The position numbers and the translations under genes were made by a program. A DNA stretch of 64,000 nt from JAZKBN01 sp040388605 (GTDB lineage Bacteria; Bacteroidota; Bacteroidia; Cytophagales; Flexibacteraceae): the NCBI GenBank assembly GCA_040388605.1, contig JAZKBN010000022.1, forward strand, positions 1-64,000. The letters run 5' to 3'. Below the pieces are notes generated by a model that saw only the letters and a program-made list of their open reading frames with translations, made no database searches and was not told the DNA's origin. Positions within the stretch are counted from its first letter, which is position 1, and each line of letters begins with the position of its first letter. Below, piece by piece: positions 17,729 to 25,570 of the stretch.

Positions 17729-17804
17729 GTGGGGTTTGTAGTTTTTAATTTCGCAGTTAAAAATTAAACTTAGATCCGGATTTCTTAAGTTTAAATATTT
17801 TCTG

Positions 17805-17954
17805 ATGCGGTTTTATTCTGTTTTCATTCTGTTGTTTCCCGTGCTGCCTTTATACGCACAAGATTCAGGACCGTGCAATTTCGGAAGCTTCCACTCAAAG
17901 AACACAAAAATTAACGGCCTTTCCATAGGTGCCTTTACAACGTATGACGATTAA
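17805..17954 (+). pseudogene. Signal-peptide-bearing fragment of a surface protein gene
   Basis: A 49-codon frame reads MRFYSVFILLFPVLPLYAQD, a clear signal peptide ending in YAQ, then a short tail containing KINGLSIGAFTTYDD before a stop. The NGLSIG motif resembles the start of the repeats in Bacteroidota surface proteins that carry many NG(L/V)xxG units. I infer the 5' remnant of a larger exported protein, because the downstream 170 bases hold no continuing frame. A genuine small secreted peptide is the alternative. Confidence 0.4.
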
Positions 17955-18128
17955 AGAAATGTAATTTACCGGATTCCTATTCCGGCTTAGAAATGGCGCT
18001 TATTGCAAACAAAACCTTGTAATTAAGTGAATTACCACCGGGAAACAGGCACTTGCGTGGGCGGAATGATTTTCACAGAAGATTGCTTATCGCGAACTCA
18101 CATTATATTGCAATAACTCATTGAATGA

Positions 18129-19343
18129 ATGTATATTAAACAAGCTGACATGAAGGAATTTAAGCCTGGCATGGTACTCAAAATATTTGCCATATTATTT
18201 GCAGCGCTGGAATTTTGGCTTTTCTGCCGCATGCTTTACGAGGATGATGTAAGAGGTCGCATTTTCCAAAACCCGGTAATCGGCTTTTCTTATCTTGCTT
18301 TTCTTGTTGGCTTCCCTTTGTTCCTGTTAATCACATCATTCCATGATCGCGTTAAAATTTACGCGAATAAGGTAGCCATACGAACCATATTCGGCGAAAA
18401 AGAAATACTTTTTAAGCATGTAAAGGGCATACGCATAACCGAAGATATATACGGCTACAGCAGTATAGCCATAATTCCTAAAAGCAGCGAGCATAAGGGC
18501 CTATCGGTTAGCCGTTGGTATAACAAAAAAGACAATAATGAAATAGCAGCACTGCTTTCGGAGAGGTTGGCGAATATTGATGAAATTATTGCTGCCGACT
18601 TATTACAAAGCGTACTGAATAACGAAGCATTTGGCATTAACCGGGAACGGAGGCTGCAAAATGTTGAGGCCGCCCAACAGCAGGTAAAATGGCTGAATAT
18701 AATTTCAGTTATTGCGGCTGCATGGGCCCTGCTGCTGCCCGATTATGCTTACGATTATATTATTGGCGCCTGCATAGTAATTCCCTTAATAACGCTTGCG
18801 GCAATACGCCTTTCAAATGGCTTAATAGGCTTTTCAGAAACTACGGCGAAGCCGGTTCTTCCTGCATTTGCAGTAATTGCCTTGTCGCTGCGCATGCTGC
18901 TCGATTACAATATAATTGATCACGAAAAAATTTGGAACCTGGTGTTTTTTATAGTTGCGGCCCTGATGCTGCTCTTTTTGCAGGGTAACAAGGCTGAATG
19001 GAAAAACTTCAGGTCTGCGAATGCCCTCATAAAAGTTTTCATGGTATCTGCCGGTGTTTTCATAAGCGGTTTTTACGCATTCGGTTTGGTAATAGCCATT
19101 AACTGCGTGTACGATACTTCTAAGGAAAAGATATACTTTGCCCCGGTTTCCGATATGCACGTGCATATTGATAAGCACCATATTGATTACATTATAAATA
19201 CCGGCCCGCTTCCCGGCCTGCCCGAAGGAACAAGCGCAACAGTACCATATACTTTATACCATAAGCTCAATAAGGGCGATAAGGTTGATGTGCATATAAG
19301 GCCCGGGGTATTAAAAATTCCGTATTATTATGTGGGCAGGTAA
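18129..19343 (+). CDS. Unknown polytopic membrane protein, 404 residues
   Basis: A membrane protein I do not recognise. Two hydrophobic helices at the N-terminus (about 14-35 and 47-66) are followed by a soluble PH-like stretch (about 70-150, VKIYANKVAIRTIFGEKEILFKH and ISRW-like end). Then come four or more helices between about 185 and 325, and an extracytoplasmic C-terminal tail rich in His (DMHVHIDKHHIDYI) ending in YYYVGR. The bacterial-PH-plus-helices plan suggests a membrane sensor or scaffold, but there is no catalytic motif. The Met at 18150 (MKEFKPGM) is an equally possible start. It appears monocistronic. Confidence 0.55.
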   Translation: MYIKQADMKEFKPGMVLKIFAILFAALEFWLFCRMLYEDDVRGRIFQNPVIGFSYLAFLVGFPLFLLITSFHDRVKIYANKVAIRTIFGEKEILFKHVKGIRITEDIYGYSSIAIIPKSSEHKGLSVSRWYNKKDNNEIAALLSERLANIDEIIAADLLQSVLNNEAFGINRERRLQNVEAAQQQVKWLNIISVIAAAWALLLPDYAYDYIIGACIVIPLITLAAIRLSNGLIGFSETTAKPVLPAFAVIALSLRMLLDYNIIDHEKIWNLVFFIVAALMLLFLQGNKAEWKNFRSANALIKVFMVSAGVFISGFYAFGLVIAINCVYDTSKEKIYFAPVSDMHVHIDKHHIDYIINTGPLPGLPEGTSATVPYTLYHKLNKGDKVDVHIRPGVLKIPYYYVGR

Positions 19344-19526
19344 AGACTCCGTATTTAGCCATTTCAAAATGTTTAGGACCTGCATTTTTCTGCGCTCTTA
19401 CAAAATATTTTAACTTGCGGGCATTATCAGATTGCATTCAGGCAGGCAATTGCCCGCTGAAATTATTAATACGCAATCAGGCATTCGGCCCATATTACCT
19501 TATTAATACACGCTCCCCCGCACAAC

Positions 19527-21215
19527 ATGGAACACCTGCTAACAACAAACAACCTCAGCCGCAAACAGGCCACCCCAAGAGGACCTGTACGCACCTGCAA
19601 AGGCTGGACCCAGGAGGCCGCCCTCCGCATGCTTCACAACAACCTTGACCCCGATGTGGCCGAACGCCCCGAGGACCTGGTTGTTTACGGCGGCACAGGT
19701 AAAGCCGCCCGAAATTGGGACGCCTTCGAGCTCATTGTAAAGGCGCTCAAAGATCTTGAAGACGATGAAACCCTGCTCATTCAATCAGGCAAGCCGGTGG
19801 GTATTGTGCCTACGCATAAAGATGCTCCCCGTGTGCTCATCAGCAACAGCATGCTGGTTCCGCATTGGGCCAATTGGGAAACCTTCCGCGAACTGGAGGC
19901 TAAAGGCCTCACCATGTACGGGCAAATGACCGCCGGCTCATGGATTTACATAGGCTCGCAGGGCATTGTGCAGGGCACCTATGAAACCTACGCCGAAGTA
20001 GCCCGCCAACACTTTGGCGGCAGCCTGAAAGGCACCCTGAACGTAACTGCCGGGCTCGGCGGCATGGGCGGCGCCCAACCCCTTGCCATTACCATGAACG
20101 AAGGCGTATGCCTTGCTGCCGAGGTGGAAGATTGGCGCATGGAAAAACGCCTGCAAACCCGTTACCTCGACCGCAAGCTTGCTGATATAGACGAAGCCAT
20201 AGACCTTGCCCTTTCTGCCAAAGAAGCCGGTGAGGCTGTGAGCATTGGTGTGCTTTGCACAGCTACTGCCCTGCTCCGCCGCCTGCTTGAACGCGGCATT
20301 ATACCGGATACCCTTACCGACCAGACATCGGCGCACGATGCCCTTACCGGTTACCAGCCCGATACCATTAGTGTTGAGCAGGCTCGCGTACTTCGCCGCG
20401 ATTCGCCCGCTGAGCTTATAGAGCTTGCACTCGATACAATGGCATCGCATGTGAAACTGATGCTGGAAATGCAGCGCAAAGGCGCAGTTACCTTTGATTA
20501 CGGTAACAACCTCCGCGGGCAGGCGCATGATAAACGCCATGTAAAAGATGCCTTTAATTTCCCCGGCTTCGTACCCGCTTACATTCGTCCCTTGTTTTGC
20601 GAAGGCAAGGGCCCGTTCCGCTGGGTGGCCCTCAGCGGCGACCCCGAAGACATTTACCGCACCGATGCCCTTATGCTTGAGCTTTTCCCCGAAGACAAGG
20701 CCCTTGCCCGATGGCTGAAGCTTGCCCGTGAAAAAATTGCCTTTCAGGGCCTGCCTGCCCGCATCTGCTGGCTCGGCCAGGGCGACAGGGAAAAGGCCGG
20801 CGTAGCCTTTAATCGCCTGGTGCATGAAGGCAAGCTGAAAGCCCCCATCGTGATTGGCCGCGATCACCTGGATACCGGTTCGGTTGCAAGCCCCAACCGC
20901 GAAACCGAAGCCATGAAAGACGGCAGCGATGCCATTGCCGACTGGCCGGTACTAAATGCCCTCATGAACACGGCCGGGGGCGCTGGCTGGGTAAGCCTGC
21001 ACCATGGCGGCGGCGTTGGAATTGGCTACTCAATTCACGCCGGAATGGTTATAGTGGCCGATGGTACCGAGGAAGCCGAGCGTCGCCTGCGCCGTGTGCT
21101 GCATAACGACCCCGCAATAGGGGTAATTCGCCACGCCGATGCAGGATACGATATTGCAGCCGATACCGCGCGTAAGCATCGCCTGAACATTAGCGACAGG
21201 CTGAACCGCATTTAA
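19527..21215 (+). CDS. hutU: Urocanate hydratase
   Basis: A 562-residue urocanase, which converts urocanate to imidazolonepropionate in histidine degradation. Family motifs are complete: the N-terminal PRGPVRTCKGWTQEAALRML, YGGTGKAARNWD, YGQMTAGSWIYIGSQG, the NAD-binding TAGLGGMGGAQPLA, the active-site region with GNNLRGQA, and SLHHGGGVGIGYSIHAG. Length is normal. No hutH, hutI or hutG gene is adjacent, which is unusual because these are often grouped. The rest of the pathway must lie elsewhere, if present. A terminator follows at 21248. Confidence 0.94.
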   Translation: MEHLLTTNNLSRKQATPRGPVRTCKGWTQEAALRMLHNNLDPDVAERPEDLVVYGGTGKAARNWDAFELIVKALKDLEDDETLLIQSGKPVGIVPTHKDAPRVLISNSMLVPHWANWETFRELEAKGLTMYGQMTAGSWIYIGSQGIVQGTYETYAEVARQHFGGSLKGTLNVTAGLGGMGGAQPLAITMNEGVCLAAEVEDWRMEKRLQTRYLDRKLADIDEAIDLALSAKEAGEAVSIGVLCTATALLRRLLERGIIPDTLTDQTSAHDALTGYQPDTISVEQARVLRRDSPAELIELALDTMASHVKLMLEMQRKGAVTFDYGNNLRGQAHDKRHVKDAFNFPGFVPAYIRPLFCEGKGPFRWVALSGDPEDIYRTDALMLELFPEDKALARWLKLAREKIAFQGLPARICWLGQGDREKAGVAFNRLVHEGKLKAPIVIGRDHLDTGSVASPNRETEAMKDGSDAIADWPVLNALMNTAGGAGWVSLHHGGGVGIGYSIHAGMVIVADGTEEAERRLRRVLHNDPAIGVIRHADAGYDIAADTARKHRLNISDRLNRI

Positions 21216-21247
21216 GCAAGCCGGCAACTGTAAAACACTTGCGTTGC

Positions 21248-21293
21248 AAAGCCCCCGGAAACCGGTTAATCAAGCCGGATTCCGGGGGCTTTT
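21248..21293 (+). terminator. Terminator after hutU
   Basis: A 13-bp stem (aaagcccccggaa at 21248-21260 with ttccgggggcttt at 21280-21292) encloses an inner ccgg/ccgg pairing and is followed by T. It lies 33 bases after the hutU stop codon. Confidence 0.85.
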
Positions 21294-21573
21294 AATATTT
21301 AAGCAATATTATGTTTCATTCCGTATGAACAGTGTTCAATACGCTTGTATCAGAATATAATATTGAATTATCTGATATTTACATATCAATGTTTGGCTCA
21401 TTAAGCAAGCCGCCTGTTTAAACTGTGGAATATTATGCAAACAGAACCAGGGTGAATTGGCCGGCACAGGGCTTGCGAAGGTCTTATATGTCGCCCTCCC
21501 GATATTGGCAGTGTGGCAATAAAAAAACCAAACCAAAACCACTTAAAACAATCCCGGAAGGGAAACGAAAGCC
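21294..21573. other. AT-rich intergenic region
   Basis: No gene was seen between the hutU terminator and the small basic protein. The region is AT-rich, with a loose palindrome tgatatttacatatca near 21373-21388. The last 20 bases are purine-rich (ggaagggaaacgaaag) and may serve as ribosome binding site for the next small gene. Confidence 0.4.
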
Positions 21574-21705
21574 ATGAACAAGCAAGGAAATGATTCAGCA
21601 TCACGTAATAACGAAAGTGTTTCAACTACCCGCAAAGCAGCGCAAAGCACTAAAACAGGCGGCGCGAGCAAAACCGGCAGCAGCCCAAAAACAAGCTCGA
21701 AATAG
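21574..21705 (+). CDS. Small basic Ser/Thr/Lys-rich protein, 43 residues
   Basis: A short frame, MNKQGNDSASRNNESVST then TRKAAQSTKTGGASKTGSSP…SSK, with an unusually good purine-rich Shine-Dalgarno-like leader (ggaagggaaacgaaag) just before the ATG. A strong terminator begins 42 bases after the stop, so it sits in its own compact transcription unit. The protein has no hydrophobic segment and resembles disordered, basic nucleic-acid-associated tails. It is not a family I recognise. A non-coding RNA in the same position is the main alternative. Confidence 0.5.
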   Translation: MNKQGNDSASRNNESVSTTRKAAQSTKTGGASKTGSSPKTSSK

Positions 21706-21746
21706 TTTGCGGTAATACTGCGCATTTCATGATGAAAAAAATCAGG

Positions 21747-21777
21747 AAGCTGCCGTTCAATATCGGCAGCTTTTTTT
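21747..21777 (+). terminator. Rho-independent terminator
   Basis: A perfect 9-bp stem (aagctgccg at 21747-21755 with cggcagctt at 21764-21772) is followed by seven T. It ends the unit holding the 43-residue protein. Confidence 0.9.
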
Positions 21778-21799
21778 CGTTTTTTATCGGGAAAGCGTA

Positions 21800-21828
21800 T
21801 TGTGGTTTAACAAAATACGCTATCTTCG
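21800..21828 (+). promoter_or_regulatory. Promoter TTG-N18-TATCTTCG
   Basis: A TTG at 21800-21802 is spaced 18 bases from TATCTTCG at 21821-21828, close to the Bacteroidota consensus TAnnTTTG. It lies about 110 bases before the RecX start and just after the preceding terminator. A 25-codon frame (ATG at 21839, stop at 21916) lies between promoter and recX. Confidence 0.55.
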
Positions 21829-21939
21829 CAACCGAAAAATGCCAAACCCTGTTTATAGCCCATATAACAAGGCAGGCGTTTTGCTTAATTGCATGCTAAT
21901 TAAACCATTCCGATAAAGTTTTCCCCCTTACACCAGGAA

Positions 21940-22467
21940 TTGAAACTAAAATCCCGTCCTGCCGCAGGAGATAAGCCTCCTGCAAATATTGCCTCGCTTA
22001 GCAGCAAGGATGCATGGCTCAAAATATGCGCCTATTGCGCCTACCAGGAACGCAGCCGCACCGAAATCATGGAAAAGATGCGCCATTACGGCCTCGGCCA
22101 GGAAGCAGGGCAGGAATTAATGAACAGGCTTGAGCAGGAGAATTTTTATAGTGAGCAGCGCTTTGCCAATGCCTATGCCGGCGGCAAATTTCGTATGCTG
22201 CACTGGGGCAAGCTCAAAATTAAGCAGGGCCTGCGCGCCAACGGCGTAGGGCTTGCCGAAATAAAGGTAGCTTTTGAGCAGGAAATACCTGAAGAAGATT
22301 ATGTAGACGGCCTTCAGCGCCTGATTGAACGTAAAGAAAACACCCTTACAGAGGCTTCGCCCATGTTGCGCAAGCAAAAGCTTATCAGCTATGCTTTAGG
22401 CAAAGGCTATGAGCTTGATTTGGTGCTCGATATACTGGGTACTGAACTGGTTGCATTGCGGGCTTAA
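21940..22467 (+). CDS. recX: RecX family regulatory protein
   Basis: A 175-residue RecX family protein, a modulator that caps and inhibits RecA filaments. The three-helix repeats are visible: LKICAYCAYQERSRTEIMEKM, then LEQENFYSEQRFANAYAGGKFRMLHWGKLKI, and KQKLISYALGKGYELDLVLDIL. The best start is TTG at 21940; no in-frame ATG lies upstream before a stop. The first 24 residues are a basic extension (KLKSRPAAGDKPP). recA is not adjacent. A hairpin with a T-run follows. Confidence 0.85.
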   Translation: MKLKSRPAAGDKPPANIASLSSKDAWLKICAYCAYQERSRTEIMEKMRHYGLGQEAGQELMNRLEQENFYSEQRFANAYAGGKFRMLHWGKLKIKQGLRANGVGLAEIKVAFEQEIPEEDYVDGLQRLIERKENTLTEASPMLRKQKLISYALGKGYELDLVLDILGTELVALRA

Positions 22468-22508
22468 GCCAAAGGCTAGCCTGCTGCCTGAGAGTAAAAA
22501 AACATAAA

Positions 22509-22568
22509 TGTCCCCCGATGACTTGTAAGCCTTAACAGGCTGATTCAGTTGCAGCGGGGGATTTTTTT
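22509..22568 (+). terminator. Probable terminator after recX
   Basis: Arms tcccccg (about 22511-22517) and cggggga (22554-22560) enclose a long loop with an inner gccttaacaggc pairing, followed by seven T. The loop is long but the T-run is clear. Confidence 0.6.
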
Positions 22569-22596
22569 ATGCCTTCCGGCGTCGAAAAAGGACAGG

Positions 22597-23094
22597 CTAT
22601 TGTTTAATTACCTGCCGGTTTGTATGGAAGTGTATGCCTAAAGACAAGATGGAAATGCTTAGCAGCCACAGCCAATAGCCGGAATTTCTGTGCAGTATTG
22701 GCGCTTCAAAGGTATAATCTGCCTGTATTAGAATGTTGTGCCAAAAGAGAGGAGATACCGCAAGTACAAAGGCTGCTTTAGAAACATCTGCAGTATTCTT
22801 ACTTTTTCCCGTGAATAAAAATACAGAGAGCAGCAGAACGGGGTTAGCCAACCATGCCAAAAATTCTAAATATCCCGAAAGAAAAAATGCAGCGGGACCA
22901 CTTGCTAATAAATGCCATCCTTTAATTTCATTTATACCGAAATCATACGTAACATCATTAAATGCAGGCCCCTTATAGGTGAAGGCAGGCAGAAATAAGG
23001 AAAGCAAATAAAAAAACAGGCTGATGCAAATTATAAGCTTGGGTCGCCTTAGAACCGATTCAGAATAGCTTAAAAAAATTGGCTGATTTTGCAT
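22597..23094 (-). CDS. Small polytopic membrane protein, unknown
   Basis: A 165-residue protein with about four hydrophobic segments (IICISLFFYLLSLFLPAF, FFLSGYLEFLAWLANPVLLLSVFLF, AAFVLAVSPLFWHNIL and LWLLSISILSLGIHF). It begins MQNQPIFLSYSESVLRR. I do not recognise the family and there are no catalytic motifs. It is preceded on the same strand by gldC, but a terminator between the two suggests separate transcripts. Confidence 0.55.
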   Translation of the reverse strand: MQNQPIFLSYSESVLRRPKLIICISLFFYLLSLFLPAFTYKGPAFNDVTYDFGINEIKGWHLLASGPAAFFLSGYLEFLAWLANPVLLLSVFLFTGKSKNTADVSKAAFVLAVSPLFWHNILIQADYTFEAPILHRNSGYWLWLLSISILSLGIHFHTNRQVIKQ

Positions 23095-23116
23095 GCTGCT
23101 CTATATCATAAATTGC

Positions 23117-23170
23117 AAAAAGACTGTTCCCAAAGACAAGAGGCTTAACCCTGATGCCGAAGGAACAGTC
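23117..23170 (-). terminator. Terminator after gldC (minus strand)
   Basis: Arms gactgttcc (23122-23130) and ggaacagtc (23162-23170) form a 9-bp stem with a 31-base loop. Read on the minus strand it is followed by TTTTTG. It lies about 58 bases after gldC. Confidence 0.6.
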
Positions 23171-23227
23171 AGTGTGGTATATTGACAAAGCGGCTAAGTA
23201 CCAATTAAAGCGGGCCGCAGATAAACC

Positions 23228-23575
23228 TCAGAACCCTGCAGCTGCTGCTCTTTCCTCTTCCCGGAACTTGTTAGCCATGCGTTCGGTAAGCTGGTGAACG
23301 GCGTGGGCCATTTCTTCGTCCTGGGTGCTGTTGAGCAGCAAATCGCCGATGCTTCCCATCATTTGAATCACGAAGTTTTTCATATCAGGCACTTCCATGT
23401 CTTTTGTCCACAGATCGAGCTTCATGATATCTTTATGATTATGGTCCCACAGTGCCAGGCTGAATGCGCGTACCTCTTCGGCAACACCGGGCTTATCGGT
23501 AGCATCCCAGCTTATTTTTTCAGGGAGGTTCTCTTCATCTAGGGTAATTTTTAGGTTTACTTCTGTCTGACGCAT
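23228..23575 (-). CDS. gldC: Gliding motility protein GldC
   Basis: A 115-residue GldC family protein, beginning MRQTEVNLKITLDEENLPEKI and containing WDATDKPGVAEEVRAFSLALWDH and LWTKDMEVPDMKNFVIQMM, all typical of the family. GldC is a small cytoplasmic protein restricted to Bacteroidota and associated with gliding motility; its molecular role is not well defined and it is not part of the core type IX translocon. Together with the CHU_C-type secreted protein it supports a gliding/T9SS-capable lineage. It is monocistronic with its own terminator. Confidence 0.9.
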   Translation of the reverse strand: MRQTEVNLKITLDEENLPEKISWDATDKPGVAEEVRAFSLALWDHNHKDIMKLDLWTKDMEVPDMKNFVIQMMGSIGDLLLNSTQDEEMAHAVHQLTERMANKFREEERAAAAGF

Positions 23576-23780
23576 ACGGCGAATCTTAATTTATAATTGG
23601 AGCAGGCTGCAATGCCGGGTTTATAATCGGCTTGCAAGTTAAGGCATTTTTGCGGTTGAAGCCATAAAGGCTCGCCGATGAGCAAAGCAGGTAAAGTACC
23701 GGCACCTGTGTCGGGAACCTGTTAAACCTGAAAACGAAACTTTTGTTCTGAAAAATCAGGACTAAGGTTGGGCCCCTGAC

Positions 23781-24180
23781 CTATTTAGCTGAGTTTATAT
23801 TTATTACAAACACGTTACCGCTGGTATCGCCTTTAATCCAGGCTCTTTGGTTCCTGAATTTAACCTGGCCCTTACCGATGCCCTTTACCCGGAATGAGTA
23901 GTCTTTGCGACCTGTAGGTGCGCCCATCATGCCTTTTTTCTTTTCGAGCTTAGTGGTCGTGGTTTTCCAAGACTCAACAAGGCTGTTGCATGAATCCTCA
24001 ATAGCCCAGGCATAGCCGGTAGTCTTGTTTTCAACCAGCTCGGCAGAAATTATGGTTGCTTTCCGTGGCCTTATACACCATAGTCTTAGCCTTTTTCTTC
24101 GGCGGACCGGCAACAGCAACACAGCAAAGCAGGCATACGCATGCTGATAACAGGAAGTAGAGCTTTTTGAATGTGTTCAT
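23781..24180 (-). pseudogene. Chagasin-like (inhibitor I42) protein, frameshifted
   Basis: Two overlapping minus-strand frames together make one protein. The first starts at ATG 24180 with a signal peptide (MNTFKKLYFLLSACVCLLCC) and runs through GPPKKKAKTMVYKATES before losing homology. The other frame carries ISAELVENKTTGYAWAIE, then GAPTGRKDYSFRVKGIG and VKFRNQRAW. NxTTGYxW and the late RAW motif are the cysteine-protease-binding loops of chagasin/I42 inhibitors. The total span is 400 bases, one more than a multiple of three, so a single-base indel near 24050-24060 explains it. It is either a real disabling mutation or a sequencing error; intact, it would be a secreted or lipid-anchored peptidase inhibitor. 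Confidence 0.7.
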
Positions 24181-24697
24181 GAGAAAGGTATGTGTGATAT
24201 GGTTGGGCTTGGAAAGGTAAAAAATGACAGGCCTTACGTAGCAGGCTTATTTTATTGGCGGTAACCCAAAATAATACGGTATTGGCCCTGTAAGTTGAAA
24301 CAAACTTATAACAATACGGGCACAATAAAAAACAATACCATTTGAATATTATATACAACTATAAATAGAAAATTACAGTTTTACAAGTGTGGCGCCATAA
24401 AGTGAATTCGAGCCTGTTTAATGGTTACCTGTCCTGTAAGCATTATACATGCATGCGATGAAGAGATTGTGTTGGATGTTATTTCAACGTCTGTTGAATT
24501 TATAATTTCGAAACCGACGGAGACATCCGCGTATTTAATGCAAAGTTTTCTGAAGGTTTAGCCTCCCACCGCACCGCTTTTCAAACATGGCCTGATTTAA
24601 TAAATGCATCTTTCCTCACCGATTAAAACAAGGAGGTGTATATTGGAATTATAAATGAGCGTGCAGCTGTATTATTTGCCGACCGATAGTCAGTCTT
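24181..24697. other. Intergenic region before the GIN-domain lipoprotein gene
   Basis: About 500 bases of AT-rich DNA between divergent genes. I saw no convincing gene. The leading part should carry the promoter of the chagasin-like gene, but no clean TAnnTTTG was found on the minus strand. Confidence 0.4.
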
Positions 24698-24729
24698 TTT
24701 GCAATCACCTGCCGGGACTGCTATCTTCG
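24698..24729 (+). promoter_or_regulatory. Promoter TTTG-N20-TATCTTCG
   Basis: TTTG at 24698-24701 and TATCTTCG at 24722-24729 are separated by 20 bases, a near-perfect Bacteroidota promoter. It ends nine bases before the ATG at 24739, so the transcript would have a very short leader. It rules out the ATG at 24655 as the start of the following gene. Confidence 0.7.
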
Positions 24730-24738
24730 CACCCGTTC

Positions 24739-25491
24739 ATGGAAAAAGTAATATTGCAGGCATTTTTAAGGAGTATTCCCGCCGGGCTTTGTGCCGTGTT
24801 TTTATTTTTCAGCACAGCCTGCAACAGCGAAACCGCACCCGATTGCCTGAAAAGCACGGGGCCTACCGTTCGCATTCCACGCGCTTTTAAGCACAGCAGC
24901 CAACTTTTTGTAAGCGACAATATTAACGTCACACTTAGCCCCCTGCCGGCTCATACCCTTGAGCTCGAAGGCGGCAGAAACGTATTGCATAAAATAGCGG
25001 TAGATACTTTTGATGTGCTTGCATTCGAAAATCAAAACACCTGCGATTTTGTACGCAGCTACAAGCGCCCCATAAACGCATACCTGGCCGATACAGCCAT
25101 TGAAAACATCAGGCAATTCGGCTTCGGCGATATTAAAACCACCGATACCATAACCGGCCCCCACTTCCAGGTGCAGGGCTACGGGGCAGGCAATATAGAT
25201 TTGCAGCTGAACAACCAATTCACAAACCTCGACTTAAACGGTTTCGGGAACCTGCGACTGACCGGCCGCACCCGGCTCCTGAAAGCATACCAGCTCAAAT
25301 ACTACCGCCTTGATGCCCGCAGTTTCAGCGCCGATACCTGCATCATAGGCCTTGACGGCGAAGGTGATTTACACCTGAATTGCAACACTTATTTAAAAGC
25401 ACATATTCGCGGCCCGGGCAATGTTTATTATTCAGGGAACGCAGTGGCAGAGCGCTCGGGCAGCGGAAGCGGTAAGCTTATTAAAGAGTAA
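24739..25491 (+). CDS. GIN-domain (DUF2807) lipoprotein
   Basis: About 250 residues from the ATG at 24739, chosen because the promoter lies immediately upstream. It has a lipoprotein signal peptide ending in FFSTAC (Cys about residue 23). The rest is a right-handed beta-helix-like GIN/DUF2807 domain with the repeated G-x-G turns: FGFGDIKT, GYGAGNIDLQL, GFGNLRLTG, GEGDLHLNC, GPGNVYYSGN. This is the 'putative autotransporter adhesin head' family, which is very common in Bacteroidota lipoproteins. The function is unknown; it is probably located at the outer membrane or in the periplasm. Confidence 0.85.
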   Translation: MEKVILQAFLRSIPAGLCAVFLFFSTACNSETAPDCLKSTGPTVRIPRAFKHSSQLFVSDNINVTLSPLPAHTLELEGGRNVLHKIAVDTFDVLAFENQNTCDFVRSYKRPINAYLADTAIENIRQFGFGDIKTTDTITGPHFQVQGYGAGNIDLQLNNQFTNLDLNGFGNLRLTGRTRLLKAYQLKYYRLDARSFSADTCIIGLDGEGDLHLNCNTYLKAHIRGPGNVYYSGNAVAERSGSGSGKLIKE

Positions 25492-25521
25492 TAAAACAAC
25501 CCCGGCTAAAACGTGTTATTT

Positions 25522-25548
25522 TTGCAGATGCGCTGCGCCATAGCTTTG
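25522..25548 (+). promoter_or_regulatory. Promoter TTG-N16-TAGCTTTG
   Basis: TTG at 25522-25524 and TAGCTTTG at 25541-25548 are 16 bases apart and match the Bacteroidota form. An overlapping TATTTTTG at 25517-25524 is a second possible -7 box. Either would serve the IscA-like gene whose first possible start is 25571. Confidence 0.55.
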
Positions 25549-25570
25549 CACGGGTATTAATTCCTGTAAA

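Noticed and set aside
24655..24738. Earlier ATG for the GIN lipoprotein at 24655
   Set aside because: It lies upstream of a well-spaced promoter and would displace the lipoprotein signal peptide from the N-terminus.
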